A stretch of 5,222 nt of DNA from Bacteroidales bacterium (GTDB taxonomy: Bacteria > Bacteroidota > Bacteroidia > Bacteroidales > ML635J-15). The notes beneath the pieces are model-generated. The model worked only from the letters and a program-made list of their open reading frames with translations, was not told the origin of the DNA and made no database searches. Shown one piece after another: positions 1-5,222 of this stretch. A program made the position numbers and the translations under genes. The number at the start of each line of letters is the position of its first letter. The first letter of the stretch is position 1. The stretch lies in the NCBI GenBank assembly GCA_028696755.1, contig JAQVGK010000286.1, positions 1 to 5,222 of the forward strand, given 5' to 3'.

Positions 1-901
1 ATTTGGCATAAATAAAATTACTGTTTCATCAATCGAGATGGCATTGTACTTTAGAAAGCTTGGGTTTCGAGATATAACAATTGCGTTTCCTGTGAATGTG
101 CGCGAGCATAAAAAACTTAAACAACTCTCAGCAAACACAAAGCTGGGATTGCTTGTTTCTAATTCCGAGTCGGCACTTATGCTCACTAAACTAGCTGGTA
201 TAAAAAGCGACATTTGGATTGAAATTGACACAGGTTACAATCGTTCGGGGATTGAGTGGAATAATTTTAATGAAATTGATAATTGCATTAATACAATTCA
301 AAAATCGACAGAACTAAATTTTAAAGGATTTCTCACCCACAACGGGCTTACATACTCACTAAACGACAAAAAAAGCATACTTGACTCCGCAAGAGATTCA
401 ATCTCGAAAATGCAAAGCCTGAAAACGAAAAATGCCGAGCTAAATCCACTTATTTCGATTGGAGATACGCCAAGTTGTAGTATAATAACTGACTTTCCTG
501 GGATTGACGAAATTCGTCCCGGTAATTTTGTTTATTACGATTTAATGATGCTAAGAAAAGGTATGTGCACGCAAGAACAAATTGCAGCAACAGTTTTTTG
601 TCCAATAACCGACATTAACAACAAAAGATCCGAGATTGTAATTCATGGTGGAGCAATACATTTTAGCAAAGAATATATCGAAATTAATGGTCAAAAATGC
701 TTTGGAAAAGTTATTCAGCATATTGGTAGAGAATGTGTTGTATTAGAAGAGAATATTGTTTCTTTATCTCAGGAGCATGGCATCATTAAGATTGGGAATT
801 CTAATATTAGCAGCTACCATCCTGGCGATTTACTTGAGATTATTCCTGTTCATTCTTGCTTAACCGCAAATCTGATGAAAGGAAAAACGATGCATTGGTG
901 A
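1..901 (+). CDS. DSD1/D-threonine aldolase-family PLP-dependent enzyme (5' partial)
   Basis: This is a fold-type III PLP enzyme of the alanine racemase N-domain plus D-serine dehydratase-like C-domain family, which acts on D-threonine, D-serine or related beta-hydroxy D-amino acids in the cytoplasm. The frame is open from position 2. Its first 12 visible codons (FGINKITVSSIE) continue the family's barrel without a break, so the Met at 38 is internal and about 60-80 N-terminal residues, including the PLP lysine, lie outside the window. Numbering from that Met, visible motifs are EIDTGYNRSG (62-71), THNG (100-103), SIGDTPS (140-146, phosphate-binding type), EIRPGNFVYYD (158-168) and the C-terminal metal site HSC, with His272 at 851-853 and Cys274 at 857-859. 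The HxC pair matches the Zn ligands of eukaryotic D-serine dehydratase. The stop TGA is at 899-901. The exact substrate cannot be read from sequence; databases often label such proteins simply 'alanine racemase'. Confidence 0.88.
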   Translation, partial: FGINKITVSSIEMALYFRKLGFRDITIAFPVNVREHKKLKQLSANTKLGLLVSNSESALMLTKLAGIKSDIWIEIDTGYNRSGIEWNNFNEIDNCINTIQKSTELNFKGFLTHNGLTYSLNDKKSILDSARDSISKMQSLKTKNAELNPLISIGDTPSCSIITDFPGIDEIRPGNFVYYDLMMLRKGMCTQEQIAATVFCPITDINNKRSEIVIHGGAIHFSKEYIEINGQKCFGKVIQHIGRECVVLEENIVSLSQEHGIIKIGNSNISSYHPGDLLEIIPVHSCLTANLMKGKTMHW

Positions 902-915
902 TATATTCTGTTAAC

Positions 916-941
916 GGTAACTTCGACTTCGCTCAGTCACC
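916..941. repeat. short imperfect hairpin with TTCGACTTCGCTC core, possible dispersed repeat
   Basis: GGTAACT (916-922) and AGTCACC (935-941) form a 7-bp stem with one A-C mismatch around a 12-nt loop, in the 57-bp gap between two convergent genes. From memory, CTTCGACTNCGCTCAG-like words recur in intergenic regions of many Bacteroidota and some other phyla, so this may be one copy of a small dispersed element. It could also end transcription from either side, but no T-run follows on either strand, so it is not a standard intrinsic terminator. Confidence 0.4.
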
Positions 942-958
942 TAAAGACGTGCAGTGGT

Positions 959-2269
959 TTACAAATTCTTCAATGCCAAAAACTTACCAAAGTGTAAATC
1001 TTCTTTTAAAACATGATTTACAATCCAATCAATGAGTAAAACTTGTGTTCTGAACATGAGATAGGTTTTGCTCATTGTATTTGAATTTATTTCTTCTTTC
1101 AGCAATTTGTAAGCTTTAAGAAAATTTATATGTTGACGTTTTTGTCTCTCGGCAAAAGTATAGTTTTCCGCGGTCATCAATTCTTCTTCGTCGTTAAAAT
1201 GAGAAACGGTATAATCTCCTAAGAACGACATAAGTTCATCAATTACTTCTTTAACTTCATTATTTTCAATGGCATGCTGTAATTTTACAGCATTTGTGAA
1301 TAGTTCCTTGTGCTGGCTGTCGATAATTGGATTGCCTATTTCAAACTCCGAATTCCATTCAATCTGACGATCAAGTTCGGGCGCTCCTTCAAAATATGCA
1401 TTCTCAGTATAGAGTTGACATCTTTCGAGATAAACATGCGCTGGCATATCCTCGGGATTAAGTTTAATACATTTTTCCAACAGAAAGCGAGCTGAGTTTA
1501 TCTCTTTATAGTGATAGTGAGCCAGAGCTTCTTCGAACAGAGCTTTGGTTTTTGTTTTTAAACTTTTCGACTTAAACGAATCTGTATCATAAACTTCGTA
1601 AACCGATTGTGGTTTTGTTTTGCCTTTTACCAGCACTCTATCAATAAATCTTACCGAAAACATTCGGCAATCCTGCAAACTATTAAAAGTATTTTCGCCA
1701 ATTAATAAATTTACACGATATGTTTTTGTTAGAGTTTCGAGTCTTGAGGCAAGATTTACGGCGTCGCTAATTACAGTGCACTCCATCCTACCTGGTCCTC
1801 CTACAGTACCGAGCATACACAAACCTGTATTTAAGCCGATTCCAATTCTAGTTTCTGAAAAACCTTTTGCTCTTCGCTCTTTATTAAACTTCTCTAACTG
1901 TTTAAGCATCATTATCGCGCAATTCAATGCCGAATCGGGCCAAGTCGGAAAAACAGCCATAATTCCATCACCCAAAAACTTGTCGATAATTCCACCATGA
2001 CTTGTTATAACCGATTCCATTTGCGACAAATAAGAGTTAATAAAGTCGAAATTCTCTTTTGGAGTCATGGTCTCCGAAAGCTGTGTAAAGTCACGAATAT
2101 CGGCAAACAAAATTGTAAGTTCTTTTTCGGTTTGATCGCCAAGATTAACATCCTGAATTTTATCTTTGCCAAGTAAACTAAGCATGTTGTATGGAACAAA
2201 GCGCGATTCAGACACTATCTGATCTAACAGTACAGAATTACCATGATTAACGAGGCTTTGTTTTTTCAT
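959..2269 (-). CDS. class III adenylyl cyclase with C-terminal bacteriohemerythrin domain
   Basis: This 436-residue protein probably makes cAMP from ATP under control of an iron-binding domain. The cyclase domain (about 48-230) has metal-binding Asp57 (LFADIRDFT) and Asp101 (DKFLGD), base-selecting Lys97 and Thr165 (MECTVISDAVN), and transition-state residues Asn172 and Arg176 (VNLASR). The catalytic set is therefore complete. A Lys/Thr pair is the class IIIb pattern and predicts ATP rather than GTP. Residues about 240-290 form TPR-like helices. Residues about 303-436 are a hemerythrin domain with ligands His320, His357, Glu361, His380, His419 and Asp424. Position 376, normally the first His of HxxxH, is Gln (AERQKRQH). 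I see no signal peptide, membrane helix or N-terminal sensor, so the protein looks soluble, with its sensor after the catalytic domain. The start ATG (2267-2269) lies 13 bp after the transporter stop, so co-transcription is likely. Confidence 0.93.
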   Translation of the reverse strand: MKKQSLVNHGNSVLLDQIVSESRFVPYNMLSLLGKDKIQDVNLGDQTEKELTILFADIRDFTQLSETMTPKENFDFINSYLSQMESVITSHGGIIDKFLGDGIMAVFPTWPDSALNCAIMMLKQLEKFNKERRAKGFSETRIGIGLNTGLCMLGTVGGPGRMECTVISDAVNLASRLETLTKTYRVNLLIGENTFNSLQDCRMFSVRFIDRVLVKGKTKPQSVYEVYDTDSFKSKSLKTKTKALFEEALAHYHYKEINSARFLLEKCIKLNPEDMPAHVYLERCQLYTENAYFEGAPELDRQIEWNSEFEIGNPIIDSQHKELFTNAVKLQHAIENNEVKEVIDELMSFLGDYTVSHFNDEEELMTAENYTFAERQKRQHINFLKAYKLLKEEINSNTMSKTYLMFRTQVLLIDWIVNHVLKEDLHFGKFLALKNL

Positions 2270-2282
2270 GGTGTAAAGATAA

Positions 2283-3164
2283 TTATTTTTTCACAAAATA
2301 CCTTTGCAACAAAATACCACCAATAATCAACACTAATCCAATGATTGTTGCGATTTTAATTTCTTCGCCAATTGTGATGCTTACTATAATCAGTGATAAA
2401 AACGGAGCAAAATAAATGAGGTTACTAACTTTTGCAGTTGTTTCGGACAGTAATAGTGCCATCATCCAGAGAAAGAATGTTATTCCCATCTCGAAAACAC
2501 CTACATAACTTACCCCAATTAGACCATTTACACTTGGAAAAACAATGCTGTTTGTTGCTATGCCATAAACCGAAACAAAGAAAAAACCAAAAACGAAGTT
2601 CATAAACAGCTTTAAAGTTTCGTTTCGTTTATCACGAACATTCATAAGCCAAAATGTCGCCCAAATAATCGTGCTAAGAACTGCTAAAATCACTCCGTAA
2701 GTGTTGGTGAATTTAAAATCGAGAATATTTCCACCAGTTGCAATTACAAAACTTCCGACGAAAGACACCATAATTGCAAGAATACTTAAAAAACCGATTT
2801 TCTGTTTTAGAACCGGGATTGATAATAGCACTAAAACTACCGGCCAAAGATAATTTAAAGTAAGAGCCTCCTGAGCTAGTAATAAATCGTATGCCTGAAA
2901 GAGAATAAAATAGTATAGAAAAGGGTTTATCAAACCCATTAGAGCGGAACTAAAAATCTCACGTAAACTCTGTTTAAAGATTAGCCCCCACTGCCTTCTT
3001 GCCGAAATAAAAATAACAAAAACAATCAGTGAAACCAATACAGACCAAAAAAGTAAGTTAAAGAAATCAACCTCACGTAAAGCCAGCTTAAATGCCGAAC
3101 CAACTGTTGACCAGCAGAGTACAGCAGCAGCAGCGTATAGGTAGGCTTTTGTTTGTTTTTTCAT
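2283..3164 (-). CDS. EamA/DMT-superfamily transporter, about ten membrane helices
   Basis: This 293-residue inner-membrane protein has the duplicated EamA layout: two five-helix repeats at about 7-142 and 155-289, the usual length for the drug/metabolite transporter superfamily. Family-like features are CWSTVGSAFKLALR (17-30) in the first helix, ALTLNYLWPVV (100-110) at helix 4 of the first repeat, FEMGITFFLWMMAL (224-237) and NLIYFAPFLSLI (248-259) in the second, and a short basic tail (RYFVKK). The NYLWP segment recalls the YddG aromatic amino acid exporter group, but that is too weak to assign a substrate. EamA proteins mostly export amino acids or small metabolites. It is the first gene of a probable operon with the hemerythrin-linked cyclase. 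The ATG at 3162-3164 is the only sensible start, because the next Met is residue 76 and would remove two helices. Confidence 0.9.
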   Translation of the reverse strand: MKKQTKAYLYAAAAVLCWSTVGSAFKLALREVDFFNLLFWSVLVSLIVFVIFISARRQWGLIFKQSLREIFSSALMGLINPFLYYFILFQAYDLLLAQEALTLNYLWPVVLVLLSIPVLKQKIGFLSILAIMVSFVGSFVIATGGNILDFKFTNTYGVILAVLSTIIWATFWLMNVRDKRNETLKLFMNFVFGFFFVSVYGIATNSIVFPSVNGLIGVSYVGVFEMGITFFLWMMALLLSETTAKVSNLIYFAPFLSLIIVSITIGEEIKIATIIGLVLIIGGILLQRYFVKK

Positions 3165-3168
3165 TTTA

Positions 3169-3176
3169 CAAATGTA
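3169..3176 (-). promoter_or_regulatory. candidate -7 element (TACATTTG) before the transporter gene
   Basis: Read on the - strand this is TACATTTG, an exact match to the Bacteroidota -7 consensus TAnnTTTG. Only 4 nt separate it from the ATG, so a transcript from it would be leaderless or nearly so. No TTG lies 17-23 bp upstream. That stretch is pure A/T and contains a perfect 7-bp inverted repeat, TTATAAA (3177-3183) and TTTATAA (3191-3197). The single motif and the odd spacing make this tentative. Confidence 0.35.
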
Positions 3177-3197
3177 TTATAAATAAATTTTTTATAA
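3177..3197. repeat. A/T-only inverted repeat upstream of the transporter gene
   Basis: TTATAAA and TTTATAA are perfect inverted arms of 7 bp with a 7-bp spacer, lying in the 71-bp gap between the ATPase stop and the transporter start. It contains no G or C, so the hairpin would be weak. It may be bent or easily melted promoter DNA, or a protein-binding site, but could be chance in such AT-rich sequence. Confidence 0.35.
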
Positions 3198-3235
3198 AAA
3201 TGAGTTGAGTTCTTCTTACAAAAAATCAAAATCAA

Positions 3236-4390
3236 TTATTTTAAGTCATCAATTTGATACAAATTTTTCCATGGTATAACTTGAATATTATTACTTCTTG
3301 TTTGCATAATATCTCCATCATAAACTACATAAGCTTTTTGATTTCCACCTATTTTTTGCCAAAATTTTATCCCTTTAAAATAGTCCTCAGTAACAGTTTT
3401 GCCAGATTTTATCTCTATTGGAATGAGTTCTTGATTTTTTTCAAATATAATATCGATCTCGTTACCCGTATTATCGCGCCAAAAATAAAGATTCATCGAT
3501 CTAGCAGAATTAAATCGACTTTTAACCAATTCTGACAAAATAAAATTTTCAAATATATTGCCTCGCATTGGATTTAGTAATAATTGGTTTGGTTCTTTAA
3601 TTCCGAGTAAAGAACAAACAATCCCTGTGTCGTAGAAATACAATTTAGGCATTTTAACAAGCCTCTTATTAAAATTAACATAGTGAGGTTGAAGCCTATA
3701 AACTATAAAACTCGATTCCAATACTCCTATCCAAGAAGATATAGTTTTGCTATCAACACCTGTTTCAATTGAAAGATTACTAAGATTTAGCAACTGTCCA
3801 ACCCTCCCAGCACAAAGACGCAGGAATTTTTCAAAAAGATAAAGGTCAGTAATGTTTTTAATTTGCCTCACATCCCTCTCTATGTAAGTTCGAATATAAT
3901 TTTGATACCATAATTCATAATTCACTGGTTGATTATAAACTGGCGGGTACATCCCATTTAATAAAATAGAATCTGAGGAAAATGAATGTTTAATTTCATC
4001 ATATGTAAATGGTAATAGAAATAAATATGCAACTCTTCCAGCCAAACTCTGCGAAATATTTTGCTGTAATAGGAAATTATTCGATCCGGTTAAAATGAAT
4101 TTCCCTGTCTTATCGCTATTATCAATGATTTCTTGCAAATAGGAAAATAATTCCGGCACTCTTTGTACTTCATCAAAAATTGCCCCATCATAGTATTGAG
4201 TAAGAAAACCACGAGGATCATCAATAGCATATTTCCGAATATCTGGATTCTCTAAATTTACATATGGTAAATTTGGAAAGCACAATTTAACAAGTGTCGT
4301 TTTACCAGATTGACGTGGACCAACTACCGCAACCGATTTGAATTGTTTTGCTAAATTTTCTAAAGTAACCCGAGCTTTTCTTTCTATCAT
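3236..4390 (-). CDS. AAA_14/DUF4143-family ATPase
   Basis: This is a P-loop ATPase of the AAA_14 plus DUF4143 family, common in bacteria and archaea and without a well-defined cellular role. Numbered from the preferred Met (384 residues), it has Walker A GPRQSGKTT (24-32), Walker B with Asp73-Glu74 (AIFDEVQRVP), sensor-1-like TGSNN (101-105), SLAGR (115-119, probable arginine finger) and the family's YIERDVRQI (169-177). A winged-helix-like part follows, with LSIETGVDSKTISSWIGVLE at about 206-225, then YFYDTGIVCSLLG and GNIFENFILSEL. The C-terminus resembles a PD-(D/E)xK nuclease fold: GNEIDIIF (Asp313) and IEIKSG (Glu326, Lys328). The longer start at 4453 is rejected because its extra 21 residues look unlike the family and it lies upstream of a good -7 element at 4437-4444. 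Sampled lines run about 22-33% GC, lower than the neighbours on average, which hints at separate acquisition. It stands alone, without a recognisable partner. Confidence 0.9.
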   Translation of the reverse strand: MIERKARVTLENLAKQFKSVAVVGPRQSGKTTLVKLCFPNLPYVNLENPDIRKYAIDDPRGFLTQYYDGAIFDEVQRVPELFSYLQEIIDNSDKTGKFILTGSNNFLLQQNISQSLAGRVAYLFLLPFTYDEIKHSFSSDSILLNGMYPPVYNQPVNYELWYQNYIRTYIERDVRQIKNITDLYLFEKFLRLCAGRVGQLLNLSNLSIETGVDSKTISSWIGVLESSFIVYRLQPHYVNFNKRLVKMPKLYFYDTGIVCSLLGIKEPNQLLLNPMRGNIFENFILSELVKSRFNSARSMNLYFWRDNTGNEIDIIFEKNQELIPIEIKSGKTVTEDYFKGIKFWQKIGGNQKAYVVYDGDIMQTRSNNIQVIPWKNLYQIDDLK

Positions 4391-4433
4391 AATTCTTACA
4401 ATTATGGAATTGGATTCCGAATTTGTAAACCAA

Positions 4434-4473
4434 TTGCAAATATATGGAAACAAATAATATAAATTTGCAAATT
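4434..4473. repeat. TTGCAAAT direct repeat, second copy inside a 12-bp palindrome
   Basis: TTGCAAAT occurs at 4434-4441 and again at 4465-4472, 31 bp apart, close to three helical turns. The second copy is part of a perfect palindrome, AATTTGCAAATT (4462-4473). Both copies overlap the predicted promoter of the ATPase and sit upstream of the SRAP promoter, so they could be operator half-sites. Low sequence complexity is the main alternative. Confidence 0.35.
4437..4469 (-). promoter_or_regulatory. candidate promoter for the ATPase gene
   Basis: On the - strand, TATATTTG (4437-4444) exactly matches the Bacteroidota -7 consensus TAnnTTTG, and a TTTG lies 23 bp upstream, at the long end of the accepted spacing to the -33 element. 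Transcription would begin near 4433 and give a leader of roughly 40 nt before the ATG at 4390. This supports the shorter ATPase start over the one at 4453. Confidence 0.45.
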
Positions 4474-4519
4474 ATCTCTTTTTTTTTCAGTTGTAAGTTT
4501 TTGCGCAGGACTAATGTGA

Positions 4520-4548
4520 TTGTTTTGGCCAATTTTACTTTATCTTTG
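4520..4548 (+). promoter_or_regulatory. promoter for the SRAP gene (TTG-N18-TATCTTTG)
   Basis: TTG (4520-4522) and TATCTTTG (4541-4548) are separated by 18 bp. Both boxes and the spacing fit the Flavobacterium/Bacteroides sigma-A promoter (-33 TTG, -7 TAnnTTTG). The start would be near 4552, giving a leader of about 12 nt. The sequence before the ATG is A-rich (ACATTAAAAATG) with no Shine-Dalgarno, as usual in this phylum. This is the best promoter in the window. Confidence 0.6.
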
Positions 4549-4563
4549 TAAAAAACATTAAAA

Positions 4564-5222
4564 ATGTGCGGTCGTTTTATTTTAGTTCAGAAACTCGAAA
4601 AACTTGAGGCACGGTTTAACGTAACTGCGGTACCTGAGATTAATTATGTACCATCATACAATATCTCTCCAGGAAAAACAAGTTTGATAATTCCTGCAGA
4701 TGCTCCCGACAAAATAATGCCCGCAGTTTTTGGATTAACACCATTTTGGGCAAAAAAACCGATGTATTTATTTAATGCCCGAAGTGAGGGAGATCGAAAC
4801 AAAGAGAATAATCCGGATTTTAAAGGAGCAAAAGATATTATTACCAAGCCAGCATTTCGCAAACCAATTCGCTCGCAGCGATGCCTTGTGCCAGCTGATG
4901 CATTTTACGAAGGAACAACTGCCGATGGGCTATCAAAACCTTTTTTGGTCTTTTTAAAGAATAAAGTAAGACCTTTTGCGTTTGCCGGCCTATACGATGA
5001 TTGGAAAAATCCGGAAACAGGCGAAACAATCAGATCATTTTCGATTATTACGACAACTGCAAATACATTGATGCAAAAGATTCCGCATCATCGCTTTCCG
5101 GTTATTCTACCGCAATGGCAAGAAAAGAAATGGCTTAGCGAACGAACAGCACTTACCGACATTACCGATATGTTAAAGTCGCCAGCTGATGACATCATGA
5201 ATGCTTATCCCGTTGCAGAAAG
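4564..5222 (+). CDS. SRAP-domain abasic-site processing protein (HMCES/YedK family), 3' partial
   Basis: SRAP proteins form a thiazolidine cross-link between their N-terminal Cys and abasic sites in single-stranded DNA, shielding them during replication. The ATG is fixed because Cys2 must become N-terminal once Met is removed, and the protein starts MCGRF. Other active-site residues are present: Asn71 and Arg73 (FNARSEGD), Glu116 (CLVPADAFYEG) and His175 (IPHHRFPVIL). Compared with E. coli YedK, the Trp after the Glu (FEW) is Gly, and the HDRRP (HxRMP in many homologues) motif reads HHRFP; I recall similar variants in Bacteroidota homologues. 219 codons are visible and the frame is still open at the edge. 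The last residues (NAYPVAE) match the start of the family's C-terminal strand, so perhaps 20-35 residues are missing. It is divergent from the ATPase and has its own promoter. No SOS-type operator was recognised. Confidence 0.93.
   Translation, partial: MCGRFILVQKLEKLEARFNVTAVPEINYVPSYNISPGKTSLIIPADAPDKIMPAVFGLTPFWAKKPMYLFNARSEGDRNKENNPDFKGAKDIITKPAFRKPIRSQRCLVPADAFYEGTTADGLSKPFLVFLKNKVRPFAFAGLYDDWKNPETGETIRSFSIITTTANTLMQKIPHHRFPVILPQWQEKKWLSERTALTDITDMLKSPADDIMNAYPVAE

Noticed and set aside
38..40. ATG at 38 as the true start of the first gene
   Set aside because: The frame is open to the left edge and the preceding codons match the family barrel; the PLP lysine region must lie further upstream.
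1310..2000. Two + strand reading frames inside the cyclase gene
   Set aside because: They are antisense to conserved cyclase and hemerythrin motifs and show no protein-like features of their own.
3254..3535. 93-residue + strand reading frame inside the ATPase gene
   Set aside because: It is antisense to the conserved DUF4143 C-terminus and rich in Ile/Phe/Tyr, as expected for the reverse strand of AT-rich coding DNA.
4388..4453. Longer ATPase start at 4453
   Set aside because: It adds 21 residues unlike the family N-terminus and lies upstream of the predicted -7 element at 4437-4444; the Met at 4390 begins the usual IERK segment before the P-loop.
4462..4487. Palindrome followed by a T tract as an intrinsic terminator on the + strand
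   Set aside because: The stem is only 6 bp without a loop and has just one G/C pair, the T9 tract begins five bases after it, and no + strand gene ends nearby.
4302..4532. 76-residue - strand reading frame overlapping the ATPase start
   Set aside because: It overlaps the P-loop coding region in another frame, has low-complexity composition and no recognisable family.
4644..5029. Three small reading frames over the SRAP gene
   Set aside because: All lie over the SRAP coding frame, whose active-site residues prove the real frame.
1..5222. A new defence, toxin-antitoxin, retron, CRISPR or mobile system
   Set aside because: No repeat array, reverse transcriptase, transposase, integrase or toxin-like small pair was seen; the lone DUF4143 ATPase and SRAP protein are not enough to propose a system.

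Overview
The window looks like ordinary chromosome from an AT-rich member of the Bacteroidota. This rests on protein-level resemblance, especially the SRAP protein (short motif variants typical of that phylum), on the lack of Shine-Dalgarno sequences before the starts, and on several exact matches to the phylum's -7 promoter element TAnnTTTG. The family level (a marine or sediment Marinilabiliales/Prolixibacteraceae-like organism) is a guess.

Layout, left to right. (1) The C-terminal three quarters or so of a DSD1/D-threonine-aldolase-type PLP enzyme on the + strand, cut by the left edge. (2) A 57-bp convergent gap holding a short imperfect hairpin built around a TTCGACTTCGCTC core, probably a dispersed repeat. 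(3) On the - strand, a probable two-gene operon: a ten-helix EamA/DMT transporter followed 13 bp later by a soluble class III adenylyl cyclase with a TPR-like middle segment and a C-terminal bacteriohemerythrin domain. (4) Upstream of these on the same strand, a noticeably more AT-rich gene for an AAA_14/DUF4143 ATPase. (5) A 173-bp divergent promoter region with recognisable promoter elements for both flanking genes. (6) On the + strand, an SRAP (HMCES/YedK-type) abasic-site protein cut by the right edge.

The genes do not form one obvious pathway. The most interesting item is the cyclase-hemerythrin fusion. It pairs a complete cAMP-producing active site with a diiron/oxygen-binding type of domain, which suggests oxygen-, NO- or redox-dependent cAMP synthesis. 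One of the seven expected iron ligands, the first His of the HxxxH pair, is a Gln in this protein. I see no CRISPR array, transposase, tRNA, rRNA or recognisable defence cassette, and no convincing evidence of a wholly new multi-gene system.
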